Program-made: the position numbers and the translations under genes
Shown: piece by piece, positions 28,559 through 38,154 of the stretch
How the letters are laid out: each line of letters opens with the position of its first letter
Position numbering within the stretch: position 1 is the stretch's first letter
Source: Bradyrhizobium sp. Tv2a-2
Lineage (GTDB): Bacteria; Pseudomonadota; Alphaproteobacteria; Rhizobiales; Xanthobacteraceae
Direction: 5' to 3'
Length of the DNA stretch: 64,000 bases
Assembly: GCF_000472425.1 (NCBI RefSeq)
Contig: NZ_AXAI01000002.1
Coordinates: forward strand, 125,265 to 189,264
Notes under the pieces: model-generated
Database searches by the model: none
Seen by the model: the letters and a program-made list of their open reading frames with translations, nothing else
What the model was told of the DNA's origin: nothing

Positions 28559-31500
28559 ATGGACGTCGGAAGTTGGCTGCGGAGGCTTGGCCTCGAACAA
28601 TATGAGGCGGCATTCCGTGAAAATGAGATCGACGGCGAGGTCCTGCCGAGTTTGACGGCGGAGGACTTGAAGGAGCTTGGCGTCGCATCTGTCGGGCATC
28701 GCCGCAAACTGCTCGACGCCATTGCCGCCTTGCGGGCAGGGGTAAGCGCACCTCCACCACTATCCGAGGCGCCTCCAGCAACCGACAAAGCGGGCAAGGA
28801 CACCGCCGAGCGCCGTCAGGTCACCGTGATGTTCTCAGATCTGGTCGGTTCGACGTCGCTCTCTGCACGCATGGACCCAGAGGACCTGCGCGAGATCATT
28901 TCGGCCTATCAAACATGCGTTGCCGGTGCTGTGCGCCGGTTCGAGGGGTTCGTCGCGAAGTACATGGGCGACGGTGTGCTCAATTATTTCGGCTATCCAC
29001 AAGCGCACGAGGACGATGCCGAGCGAGCCGTTCGCGCAGCGCTGGAAGCGATTGCCGCAGTGGGCGCACTCAAATTGTCCGTTCCGCTGCAGACGCGCGT
29101 CGGCATCGCGACCGGAATGGTGGTTGTCGGCGATCTGATTGGATCAGGAGAGGCACAGGAGCGCGGCATCGTCGGCGAAACACCTAATCTTGCCGCGCGC
29201 CTGCAGGGCGTCGCTGAGCCGAACGCCGTCGTTATTGCCGAGAGCACCCGGAGGCTCCTGGGCAACCTGTTTGAACTGAAGGATCTTGGACCGCAGGACC
29301 TCAAAGGTATCCCGGGCAACATCAGAGCCTGGGCGGCACTGCGATCTTCTTCGGCCGAGGGCCGGTTCGAGGCGTTACACGCGGGCAGACGACTGACAGA
29401 ACTCATAGGACGCCAAGAGGAGCAGGACGTACTGCTACGGCGCTGGTCGATGGCCAAGACCGGCCAGGGCCAGGTGGTTTTGCTTTCTGGAGAACCGGGA
29501 ATAGGCAAATCACGGCTTACCGCAGCAGTCATGGAAGAACTGGCCTCCGAGCCGCATACGCGCCTGCGCTACTTCTGCACACCGCAGCATACAGACAGCG
29601 CGCTCTTTCCCATTATTGGCCAGATGGAGCGTGCGGCTGGACTGACGCATGACGATACCGCGAAAGCCAAGCTCGACAAACTCGACAACTTGCTCGTGCG
29701 GACTTTGACCTCGACCCAGGATACCGCGCTCTTTGCGGAGATGCTCTCGCTCCCGAATGATGGACGTTATTCCGCGCTCAAGTTCACCCCGCAGCAGCGC
29801 AGGCAGAAAACGTTGGAAGCGCTCGTCTCACAATTGGAGGCACTGACTCGCCAAAATCCAGTGCTGATGATTTTCGAGGACGCGCATTGGATCGATCCAA
29901 CGAGCCTTGAAGCAATCGGTCGGGCGGTGGACCGGATCGTAAACTTTCCGCTGCTGCTGATCGTGACGTTCCGGCCGGAATTTGACCCGCCATGGATCGG
30001 ACAGCCTCGCGTAACGGCTCTCACGATCAATCGACTCACACAGCCCGACGTAAATGCCATGATCGACGGGGTCGTCGGCGACAAGTTAATTCCGGCGAGC
30101 ATCAGGCGGGATATCGTCGAGCGCACCGATGGCGTCCCGTTGTTTATAGAGGAAATGACAAAGGCCGTATTGGAGGCGGAGGGGGAGCGCGAGGCGCGCC
30201 GGATTGCAGCTGCAGTTCCGTCTCCAACCCAGGCGGTCCCTGCAAGCCTGCACGCCTCGCTGATGGCACGCCTCGACCGGCTAGGTCCCGCCAAGGAGGT
30301 GGCGCAGATCGGCGCCGTAGTCGGACGCGCCTTCTCGCACACGCTGCTGGCAGCCGTCGTGCGCAAGTCGGACGCGGAACTAGGATCAGCGCTCGATCGC
30401 CTTATCGCGGCCGGATTGCTATTTCGGCAGGGCATGTCGCCGCATGTGACGTACGTGTTCAAGCACGCCCTGGTGCAGAACGCCGCCTATGGCACGCTGC
30501 TGCGCGAACCGCGCCGCAAGCTTCACGCTCGCATTGCCGCAGTCCTTGAAATGCGGTTCCCCGAGGTTGCGGAGAGCCAACCGGAATTGCTGGCGCGTCA
30601 TTGCACGGAGGCCGGGTTGACCGAAAAAGCTGCGGAGCTTTGGGGAAAAGCGGGACTTCGGTCACTCGCGCGCTCAGCGCTGGCAGAGGCCACGGAGCAA
30701 CTCGCCAGCGCGCTTGCCCAGATTGCCGCCTTGCCGGGCACGACCGCTCTGCGCCGCCACCAAATCAAGCTACAGGTTGGGCTTGCGAACGCTCTCATGC
30801 ATACCAAAGGCTATGCTTCGTCCGATACCAAAGCATCGCTCGACCAGGCACGTCTGTTGATCGAGCGAGCGGAAGCCCTTGGAGAAGCGCCCGAAGACCC
30901 GCTGCTGCTGTTTTCGGTTCTCTATGGCTTCTGGGTTGCGAGTTACACCGCGTTCAATGGCGACCTCGTGCGCGAGCTTGCGGCTCAGTTCCTCACACTC
31001 GCCGAAAAACGGGGCGCGACTGAGCCACTCATGATCGGGCATCGTGTCGCGGGGATTTCCCTGCTGGTTACCGGCGACTTCGCGCAAGGCCGAGCCCATC
31101 TCGATCGGTCGATCGCACTATACGAGCCCAGCAAGCACCGTCTGCTGGCGACGCGATTCGGCCAAGACAACAGCGTGGCGATCCTCTCCTATCGATCGTT
31201 GGCCCTGTGGGGGCTGGGTTATCCCACGGCCGCGCTCACGGACATCACGCATTTGGTCAGGGATGCGCGCGAGATCGGTCAAGCGGCCACGTTGATGTAC
31301 GCGTTGTTCTATGCATCGTTGACGGTTGCTCTGTGCGGGGACTACTCGACGGCGAGCGCGCGCGCCGATGAAGTCGTCGCACTGGCTGACAAAAGCGGCT
31401 CATTGTTTTGGAAGACGGCCGGAATGATCAATCAAGGGACTGTATTGGCCTTGACCGGCAACGCGTCCGACGCAGTCGACTTGATTGCGTCCGCGCTCGC

Positions 31501-31939
31501 GAGCTATCGTTCGATGGGGGCACAGTTGTTTACGCCGTTCTATTTATCATGCCTGGCGCAGGCTCATGCCCAACTCGGCCATGCCAATGATGCTCGGCGA
31601 CGCATTAATGAAGCGATGATGGCGGCGCAAACAACAAAGGAAAGATGGTATGAAGCCGATATCCATCGTATCGCCGGCGAAATCGCCCTGATGTCGCCGG
31701 AGCGGGATGCAGCAAAAGCCGAAGCCTACTCCGAACGGTCGCTCGCCATCGCACGTGCACGGCAGACGAAATCCTTTGAGCTGCGCGCGGCTACGAGCAT
31801 GGCTCGGCTATGGCGCGATCAAGGGAAGCAAAACGAGGCCCGGGAACTTCTCGCTTCGGTCTACGGTTGGTTCACCGAGGGCTTTGACACGTTGGATTTG
31901 AAGCAGGCCAAGGCCTTGCGCGACGAACTGACCCAGTGA
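28559..31939 (+). CDS. SAM domain-class III cyclase-AAA ATPase-TPR signalling protein
   Basis: 1126 residues. Order: SAM domain (1-60, WLRRLGLEQYEAAFRENEID), class III cyclase (85-260) with D94, K134, D138, N210 and R214 in place, AAA/STAND ATPase with Walker A GEPGIGKS (311-318) and Walker B-like LMIFEDAHWID, then a long helical TPR region. This is the architecture of large adenylate cyclases whose ATPase module gates activity. It starts 227 bases from the divergent cyclase gene. Input signal unknown; probably makes cAMP. Confidence 0.92.
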   Translation: MDVGSWLRRLGLEQYEAAFRENEIDGEVLPSLTAEDLKELGVASVGHRRKLLDAIAALRAGVSAPPPLSEAPPATDKAGKDTAERRQVTVMFSDLVGSTSLSARMDPEDLREIISAYQTCVAGAVRRFEGFVAKYMGDGVLNYFGYPQAHEDDAERAVRAALEAIAAVGALKLSVPLQTRVGIATGMVVVGDLIGSGEAQERGIVGETPNLAARLQGVAEPNAVVIAESTRRLLGNLFELKDLGPQDLKGIPGNIRAWAALRSSSAEGRFEALHAGRRLTELIGRQEEQDVLLRRWSMAKTGQGQVVLLSGEPGIGKSRLTAAVMEELASEPHTRLRYFCTPQHTDSALFPIIGQMERAAGLTHDDTAKAKLDKLDNLLVRTLTSTQDTALFAEMLSLPNDGRYSALKFTPQQRRQKTLEALVSQLEALTRQNPVLMIFEDAHWIDPTSLEAIGRAVDRIVNFPLLLIVTFRPEFDPPWIGQPRVTALTINRLTQPDVNAMIDGVVGDKLIPASIRRDIVERTDGVPLFIEEMTKAVLEAEGEREARRIAAAVPSPTQAVPASLHASLMARLDRLGPAKEVAQIGAVVGRAFSHTLLAAVVRKSDAELGSALDRLIAAGLLFRQGMSPHVTYVFKHALVQNAAYGTLLREPRRKLHARIAAVLEMRFPEVAESQPELLARHCTEAGLTEKAAELWGKAGLRSLARSALAEATEQLASALAQIAALPGTTALRRHQIKLQVGLANALMHTKGYASSDTKASLDQARLLIERAEALGEAPEDPLLLFSVLYGFWVASYTAFNGDLVRELAAQFLTLAEKRGATEPLMIGHRVAGISLLVTGDFAQGRAHLDRSIALYEPSKHRLLATRFGQDNSVAILSYRSLALWGLGYPTAALTDITHLVRDAREIGQAATLMYALFYASLTVALCGDYSTASARADEVVALADKSGSLFWKTAGMINQGTVLALTGNASDAVDLIASALASYRSMGAQLFTPFYLSCLAQAHAQLGHANDARRRINEAMMAAQTTKERWYEADIHRIAGEIALMSPERDAAKAEAYSERSLAIARARQTKSFELRAATSMARLWRDQGKQNEARELLASVYGWFTEGFDTLDLKQAKALRDELTQ

Positions 31940-32006
31940 GGGCGTTGCGAACGATTTCGATCGCTTTGACCTGCAGTGCAGCCGAGCACGCGAATGGCGA
32001 GAAAGC

Positions 32007-32387
32007 TCAAGACGTGTCAAACTTCGTTAGGTTCTTCGATCTGGACGAACATGTCTTGTGAGATCGGAGCGTCGCTTCACCTGCTGTCCCTCGGCAATTC
32101 GTGATTTGTGAGTGAAGCTGACGCCGCTTGAACGCGGTCAGCATGATCACGATTGCGCAACAGACTGCATTGATCCCGTTGACCCATGCCATGGTCGGGT
32201 CATCCAAATTGTAGCCGGAGTAGACGGCTGTCGATGCATTTGCGGCCAGCCAGAGAATCCAAGTGGAATATGAAATCGCGGTCGCACCATTAGCGTCGCG
32301 TGCGATCGTGTATATTTGCGGCAAATACGAGACGAGTCGAAGCGTATTGAAGATCGTGAAGGAATAGTAGGAGACAGCAGCGAGCAT
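32007..32387 (-). CDS. Small PQ-loop/SemiSWEET-like membrane protein
   Basis: 126 residues with three hydrophobic helices (about 3-25, 35-57 and 66-88) and a PQ motif in LRLVSYLPQIYTIARD, as in half-transporter SemiSWEET proteins, which dimerise to move sugars. The YSTWILWLAANASTAVYSGY helix contains the expected polar positions. The C-terminal 35 residues are hydrophilic and variable. It is convergent with the large cyclase gene and stands alone. Function as a sugar carrier is only a family guess. Confidence 0.72.
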   Translation of the reverse strand: MLAAVSYYSFTIFNTLRLVSYLPQIYTIARDANGATAISYSTWILWLAANASTAVYSGYNLDDPTMAWVNGINAVCCAIVIMLTAFKRRQLHSQITNCRGTAGEATLRSHKTCSSRSKNLTKFDTS

Positions 32388-33002
32388 CTTTGGCGTCTTC
32401 CAGTCCCGATGTTTTCAAACGATATCTCTCGGACTGGTTACGGCACGATGTCGGCACGGACAAAGGATATTACAATAGTATTTCCGCTAGTGTGTTTGCG
32501 CTGCGGAACCGCTTGGTGGCAAATCCGCATTTGGAAGCCAACTGAAGAACGGCTGAAATGGCGGTAACCCACTTCGACGCCGCGGGCGGCGTTCTTGGCA
32601 AGAAGCTCTCGCTCGATATCGAGCTCCAAATGACGCGCTGCGCAAGAGGCGCCGAATGGTCAGCAGGGCGGGCGCGTCGCGTCGCCTTAACGGCGGCGCC
32701 GCCACGTCGCATCGGTACACTCTCGCTGTCGCTTTGAAACAGGGCCAGGAGAGGGATACGTGTTGCCGTTGTAACCCGGATTCTCGATACCGAAATCGCC
32801 TCGAAACGAAGACAGTGCAAGTCCGTTCGAGTTTAAATGCAGAAAGGTTGAAGAAGAGATGATAGAGAGCCGCTGAAAAATGACATGAGCTCTTCAGCTG
32901 CACAGTATGTGGTGAGCGGCGCTCAGCGGACGTAAAACGCGCGTCGAAGGACATGAGTATAGCAGCTCGCCTCGGCTAGAGTTCCAACCTGAAAGGCCAT
33001 CG
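32388..33002. other. Gene-poor region upstream of the hybrid kinase
   Basis: About 615 bases with several antisense open frames (up to about 155 codons) that are Arg/Ser-rich and lack motifs. It should carry divergent promoters for the PQ-loop gene and the hybrid kinase at 33003. I see no named element. Confidence 0.5.
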
Positions 33003-35564
33003 GTGACTTTGTTGTCGCGCCTTTTCGTGCTGGTCGCGGTCGCTCTTTTGCCGGCAATCGCTATTCAGTCCCACAATGAATTTGACCTTCGTCGTTCGCG
33101 CCAAATCGAGGTACACAGGCAGGCGCTCAGCTTGGCTCAGCGCGCCGCTGCTGAACAACAGCGGATCATCGACGGCGTTCACCAGGTTCTTATAGCGCTC
33201 TCGGAATTGCCCGCGATCAAGGCGATGGACCCGCGGGCTTGCAGCGCATATCTGGTGGCAACCAAACGGAGATATCCGTTCTTTCTCGCCTTTATCGCTG
33301 TCGACATGGATGGCCAATCGTTTTGCTCCACGTCCGGCAAAAGCGTGAGCGTTGCGGGCCGAGTGGATTTCATGACCGCCACGAGAACCGGAAAATTCGC
33401 CGTCGGCACTTTATCGACCGGCGTATTGACCGGCCGTAAGATCATTCCATTCGCGCTGCCGTTTTATGCTGAGGACGGCCATATGGCGGGCGCCGTGATG
33501 ACAGCAATCAGTCTGGATTGGCTCGCCAAGTTCATCGAACAAATGAGCGTTCCAGCTGGCGCTGCAGTCGCTATTGCGGATCGCGATGGAATCTATCTCG
33601 CTCGCTACCCCGATAATGATCGCTTTGTGGGCCGGACGATGCCAAGCGACCAATATCTGCTTGCGGGCTATCCAGGAACGACGGCAGCGCGCGACCTTGA
33701 TGGGGTCGATCGCATTGTGGGCTATTCTCGTCTGTCGGAGGATCAGGGAGGGATTTTCGTCACGGCCGGCTTCGACAAGGCGCAAGCGTTCGGCGATATC
33801 CAAAAGAGGGTATGGCATGGGGTATCCCTAATTCTGTTGGGGGCATCGCTTGTGCTGATGCTGACGTGGTTGGGTGCACGTCGCTTTATCCATCGCCCGT
33901 TGGGGCAGTTGGTGGAGGCCGCCAACCAATGGCGACTCGGCGACTATTCACGCCGCGCCCAGATCGTGGATGAACACTCCGAAATAGCCACGGTCGCCGA
34001 AGCGCTAAATTCCATGGCCGATGCGCTGGCGGAGCGGGAGCGCGAACTATGCGAAGCCAAGGAGAAAGCTGAGCAATCGAGTGTCAGGATCACGAGGATA
34101 TTTGAGAGCACGACGGACTGCGTCCTCGTCGTCGATCCCAATTGGTACGTCACTTATCTAAACGAACGGACCAAGGAGCGGTTTTGTGGAGGGCGCGACA
34201 TCGTCGGGATGGCGGTATGCGACGCCTTTCCCGAGCTGGTCGACACCGACATCTCGACTTGGCTCGGTGCGACGACTTCGTCGCAGAACTGCGACTCTTT
34301 CGAAAGGTTCTGTGCCAGCCAGAATGCCTGGTATGAGGTCAAACCGTTTCCTTCCGACGAGGGCCTCGTACTCTTCCTTCGCGATATCACGGACCATAGA
34401 AACGCTGTGGAGGCTCGTCGCCTGATCGAGGAACAACTTCATCAAAGCCAAAAGATGGAGGCCATCGGTCAGCTGACGGGGGGAGTTGCCCACGACTTTA
34501 ACAACTTGCTTTTGGTAATCTCCGCGAATCTCGAGCTAATCGAAGACCACATGGCCGAGAACGACCAGATCCGGGCACTCGTGGTAGCGGCGTCGAAAGC
34601 CACGGACCGGGGCATGAGCCTGATCGCACAACTCCTCGCTTTTTCTCGCCGGCAAAAGTTGAACCCAAGGCAAGTCTATGCGAACGCTCTCTTTCGTGAC
34701 TTTCAGGGGCTCATCCATCGCGCACTCGGAGAAGGATACGCGATCGAGTTTATCTCCGATGATCAACTTTGGCCATGCCATGTCGATCAAGCCCAGTTGG
34801 AGTCCGCACTTCTCAATCTTGTTCTGAATGGGCGCGACGCTATGCCGGATGGAGGCGAGCTGGAGATTGAGGCGCAAAACGTGGTCTTGGACGAAAATGC
34901 CATCGCGGGTGCTGCACCCGGATCATACGTCCGGCTTTCCGTCAAGGACATAGGACGCGGCATGGCACCCGAAATCGTAGATCGAGTGTTCGAGCCGTTC
35001 TTCACCACAAAGGAGGTCGGCAAGGGCACCGGGCTCGGCCTCAGCATGGTTTACGGATTTGCCAGGCAGTCCGGTGGTGCCGTCACCATCGAGAGCAAAC
35101 TTGGAGTAGGGACGAAAATTAGTCTTTACTTGCCTAGGTCAGCTGAAGCGCCTTTTCCGGAGATTGCGGCGGTGCGCCCGAAGGACGCGCCAAGGGGGGC
35201 AGGTCGGGTCCTCGTGGTTGACGATAACGAGGATGTTTTGAGCGTCACGTCGGTTATGTTAGAGGCGCTTGGCTATCAAGTGGCCTCCGCGCGCAATGGG
35301 GCCGATGCTATCCAGTTACTTAGAAGCGGCAAGCAGTTTGATCTCCTGTTCAGCGACGTTGTGATGCCGCAGGGCATTACCGGCCTTGAACTCGCTCGCG
35401 AGGCCAAACGGCAGTGCAACGGCATCAAGATTCTACTCACTTCGGGTAACGCAGAAGACGTATTGACACGGTATGGTGCAGCGAACGAGTTTCCGGTCAT
35501 CGGCAAACCCTTCCGCCGGGCAGAGTTGGCGCGATGTCTACAGCTCTTGATGCGAGGAAAGTGA
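33003..35564 (+). CDS. Hybrid sensor histidine kinase/response regulator (Cache-HAMP-PAS-HisKA-HATPase-REC)
   Basis: 853 residues from GTG 33003. A first membrane helix (4-22) and a second (273-291) enclose a periplasmic Cache-like sensor. A HAMP linker (about 292-345), a PAS domain (365-465), HisKA with H497 in GGVAHDFNNLL, an HATPase with GKGTGLGLSMVYGFARQSGG, and a C-terminal receiver with D785 (LLFSDVVMP) and K835 follow. The C-terminal receiver implies an internal phosphorelay or feedback sink; no HPt or output partner is adjacent. The stimulus is unknown. Confidence 0.94.
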   Translation: MTLLSRLFVLVAVALLPAIAIQSHNEFDLRRSRQIEVHRQALSLAQRAAAEQQRIIDGVHQVLIALSELPAIKAMDPRACSAYLVATKRRYPFFLAFIAVDMDGQSFCSTSGKSVSVAGRVDFMTATRTGKFAVGTLSTGVLTGRKIIPFALPFYAEDGHMAGAVMTAISLDWLAKFIEQMSVPAGAAVAIADRDGIYLARYPDNDRFVGRTMPSDQYLLAGYPGTTAARDLDGVDRIVGYSRLSEDQGGIFVTAGFDKAQAFGDIQKRVWHGVSLILLGASLVLMLTWLGARRFIHRPLGQLVEAANQWRLGDYSRRAQIVDEHSEIATVAEALNSMADALAERERELCEAKEKAEQSSVRITRIFESTTDCVLVVDPNWYVTYLNERTKERFCGGRDIVGMAVCDAFPELVDTDISTWLGATTSSQNCDSFERFCASQNAWYEVKPFPSDEGLVLFLRDITDHRNAVEARRLIEEQLHQSQKMEAIGQLTGGVAHDFNNLLLVISANLELIEDHMAENDQIRALVVAASKATDRGMSLIAQLLAFSRRQKLNPRQVYANALFRDFQGLIHRALGEGYAIEFISDDQLWPCHVDQAQLESALLNLVLNGRDAMPDGGELEIEAQNVVLDENAIAGAAPGSYVRLSVKDIGRGMAPEIVDRVFEPFFTTKEVGKGTGLGLSMVYGFARQSGGAVTIESKLGVGTKISLYLPRSAEAPFPEIAAVRPKDAPRGAGRVLVVDDNEDVLSVTSVMLEALGYQVASARNGADAIQLLRSGKQFDLLFSDVVMPQGITGLELAREAKRQCNGIKILLTSGNAEDVLTRYGAANEFPVIGKPFRRAELARCLQLLMRGK

Positions 35565-36001
35565 CTGTCTTGTTGGACACGGCCGGCCGTTCCGGCAAAG
35601 GACCTGGCGGTCTTTCGACGGCGAAACCGCGAGTTTCGGGGCATTGTGGTATTTTTGAATTCGAAGTCGAAAGTCCCGGTGGTGAATCGAGGTTGGTCTG
35701 CCGGACCGGTAAGTAGTGCTGTCCTATCGTCTTTGGTCAACGTGATCCCGCCCGAACCGCGATGCCCGCGACGCGGCGTCAGCCGCTTTCCCTAAAATCT
35801 CTCATGGAGCAGATTGAGCGAAGGATATCGATCCAAGTTTGGTACGCTCCCACACAGCGCCGAGATTCTTTGCCTATAGGATTTCTACGTAGTGGTTTAT
35901 ACTGAGGGTGTAGCCAGATGATCGGCTCAACTTATGAGAAATTGCCTGAATTTGCGTCAGAACCAGCGCGTCATTAGTCGCTGGAGAAAAGCGAGTGCGT
36001 C
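35565..36001. other. Gene-poor region before the HisKA_3 kinase
   Basis: About 440 bases. The hybrid kinase transcript ends here and the kinase-regulator operon begins at 36002. No open frame of merit and no clear hairpin. Confidence 0.5.
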
Positions 36002-36775
36002 ATGACCCTTCAGAATTCGGTCGTCAGTCGCAATCTTCGAAATGTCTCTGGAGGTGTGAGACGAACTTGCAAGTTGGATTCGGAGTTGGAAACGCTGCGA
36101 GAAGAGCTTTATCGACGAATAGCGTCCGAACTTCATGATTCAACATGCCAGCATCTGATCGCAGCGAGCCTTGGCGTGATGCAGGTGAGAAACGCGCTGA
36201 GAGATCCAGTGAAGGCTGAGGAGCACTGCGAGCAAGTCGACATTTCAATCAATCTCGCCCTGAAGGAATTGCGTTCGCTCACCTATTTGCTCCACCCGCA
36301 GAGGCTGTTTGAGGGTGGGCTCAAAACGACAATCGAGCGATACGCGGAAGGTTTCGCAGTTCGAACATCCCTGATGGTCGCGGCCTCGATATCTCCGGCG
36401 GTGGACAATTTGCCACCGGAGAAGCAGCAATCGTTGATGAGAATTATCCAAGAGGGGCTGACGAACGTCTATCGTCATGCGAGGGCAACGACAATCGACA
36501 TAACGATTGAGGCGAGGGAGAGAGAATTCCAGCTCGAAATTCGAGACGACGGGCAAGGCATGACGACCCGCAGTCGTGTGTGCCAATTCCGGTCGCCAGC
36601 GCTGGGGACGGGGCTTCGCATCATGCAAGCCAGACTGGAAGAGATGCATGGGCGGCTGGAGATCTTGTCCGCCCCGACAGCGGTGCGTCGAGGAACCACT
36701 CTGCGCGCGATCTTTCCGCATGCTTTTGTGGTCGAGCGGAACGGCCGCCGGTGTCCACAGAAGAAAGGCTGTTAA
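36002..36775 (+). CDS. Cytoplasmic sensor histidine kinase, HisKA_3 (NarL-partner) type
   Basis: 257 residues without membrane segments. Dimerisation and phosphoacceptor helix ELYRRIASELHDSTCQHL with H45, then an HATPase domain with the N-box IIQEGLTNVYRHARA and the G-box DDGQGM, then a late GTGLRIMQARLEEMHG. The sensor part is short (about 25 residues), so the input must come through a partner or the kinase core. It is followed after 57 bases by a NarL-type regulator, its evident partner. Confidence 0.92.
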   Translation: MTLQNSVVSRNLRNVSGGVRRTCKLDSELETLREELYRRIASELHDSTCQHLIAASLGVMQVRNALRDPVKAEEHCEQVDISINLALKELRSLTYLLHPQRLFEGGLKTTIERYAEGFAVRTSLMVAASISPAVDNLPPEKQQSLMRIIQEGLTNVYRHARATTIDITIEAREREFQLEIRDDGQGMTTRSRVCQFRSPALGTGLRIMQARLEEMHGRLEILSAPTAVRRGTTLRAIFPHAFVVERNGRRCPQKKGC

Positions 36776-36832
36776 CGGCGCCCTCGCGGCTCGTTTGGCT
36801 TTTCCCCGCAGCGGATCAGGGAGGTTCATCCC

Positions 36833-37462
36833 ATGAAGCGGATCCTTATAGCTGACGATCATGATGCAGTACGATGTGGGATACGGGCCGTGCTCGAGCA
36901 GCGTCCAGGCTGGAATATTGTTGCCGAGGCGGCGGATGGAAGGACGGCGTTTGAGGCGGCTCTTGAAGAGCGGCCCGATGTTGCGATCATCGACTTCTTC
37001 ATGCCTCGTATGACAGGAGTGGAGGTAACGAGAGGGATTAAAAAGCATCTCAAGGAGACGGAGGTGCTGATTTTTTCCGCGCATGAATCCGAAGTGCTTG
37101 CGCATGAGGCGTTTCAAGCTGGCGCCCGCGCATTTCTGGCGAAGTCCGATGCGAACAGGTTGCTGTTGGCAGCCGTCGAGGCCCTCTTGGCACGCAGGCC
37201 ATTTGTGGGCGGACGATATTGTGTTCAACCGCGCCGGGAGCTGGAGGAAGTAAGTGAAGGACACGCGAGGCTCTCTCCGCGGGAGCGGCTCGTCGTTAAG
37301 CTCGTAGCTGAGGGCTATAGCAACAAGAGCATCAGTGCCATCCTGAACTCAAGTGTGAAAACCACGGAAACCCATCGGGCGTCAGCCATGGGGAAACTAG
37401 GCGTAAACTCGATCGCCGGACTTGTGCGCTACGCGGTCAGGGCCAAATTGGTCGAACCATGA
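36833..37462 (+). CDS. NarL/FixJ-family response regulator (partner of the preceding kinase)
   Basis: 209 residues. Receiver domain 1-120 with acidic pair D8/D9 and phosphoacceptor D54 (AIIDFFMP), KSD near residue 105, and a C-terminal LuxR helix-turn-helix (about 145-209: LSPRERLVVKLVAEGYSNKS, then SVKTTETHRASAMGKLG). A second regulator at 56665 is clearly paralogous. Targets are unknown. A palindromic element lies just downstream. Confidence 0.95.
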   Translation: MKRILIADDHDAVRCGIRAVLEQRPGWNIVAEAADGRTAFEAALEERPDVAIIDFFMPRMTGVEVTRGIKKHLKETEVLIFSAHESEVLAHEAFQAGARAFLAKSDANRLLLAAVEALLARRPFVGGRYCVQPRRELEEVSEGHARLSPRERLVVKLVAEGYSNKSISAILNSSVKTTETHRASAMGKLGVNSIAGLVRYAVRAKLVEP

Positions 37463-37550
37463 GCGGCCGGTAGCGAAGCTCTATCCTACCCGATAGGCAT
37501 AGGGATTAAACCGGAGCGGAATTTCATCCAAGCGACTTCCTCCAGGAGGG

Positions 37551-37617
37551 CGCTTTGGTCTTTTGATCGCAAGATCTTTTCGGAAGACCGCTACATACTT
37601 TTCCGGATCATGCCCTA
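37551..37617. repeat. Bradyrhizobial palindromic intergenic element, copy C
   Basis: Second half of the element: CGGAAGA / TTTTCCG arms around CCGCTACATAC with outer GATC...GATCATG. The first half is degraded. It lies between convergent genes, and its last bases supply the stop codon of the Tat-signal protein. Confidence 0.72.
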
Positions 37618-37911
37618 GACCCATCGCCATCCGCAGCGACGTCGTCCGCGGTGCCACCAGCATACCCAGCGGCGCCGGCGCCGCCGCCGCGGTGGAGGAG
37701 GAGGAGATCCCCATCCCGGTCCCCAACCGGGACCAGGGCCCCACTGCACTTCGGTCACCAGGTTCGGTGGCGTTCCGGCCTTTCCGGGAAGGGGGGCGAC
37801 CGGCATCGCCTGCGCAGCCTCAATGAACCGAACGCCGATGGCGCCGACTGCTGCGGCGGCAATGGCATTCTGCGCAAGACCGAGGAAAGTGCGGCGGGTA
37901 GGAGTGTTCAT
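37615..37911 (-). CDS. Small Tat-signal protein with Pro-rich linker and Arg/Trp-rich tail
   Basis: 98 residues from ATG 37911. N-terminus TRRTFLGLAQNAIAAAAVGA is a twin-arginine export signal (RR-x-F-L), with a probable cut after AQA. The mature part is a Trp/Gly/Pro stretch (GPGPGWGPGWG), a Pro run, and then an Arg-rich, Trp/Cys-containing tail (RRRRRRRWVCWWHRGRRRC). No enzyme domain. The 3' end is fused to a palindromic element. Similar small proteins are familiar from bradyrhizobia; their function is unknown to me. Confidence 0.75.
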   Translation of the reverse strand: MNTPTRRTFLGLAQNAIAAAAVGAIGVRFIEAAQAMPVAPLPGKAGTPPNLVTEVQWGPGPGWGPGWGSPPPPPRRRRRRRWVCWWHRGRRRCGWRWV

Positions 37912-38154
37912 GATCGTGTGCCTTTCTCGTTGCGCAGTCTTCTTGTCAAGCAGCCTTCCGCACGGACTGAAGGGCGTAAAGTGGCCACGCCGCACCATTC
38001 GAGATCAGATCGCCCCCAAGCTGAGCTTGGCGGCACTTCCATTGGCTAGCGTGGATGGTAGCCGTGTGCCCGCAACGCCAACATCCGACGAAACCCTGAG
38101 TAGCACGATGGGGATACTCCCGGCGCCCTGAATGCCCGTCGGCGGTCGACTTTC

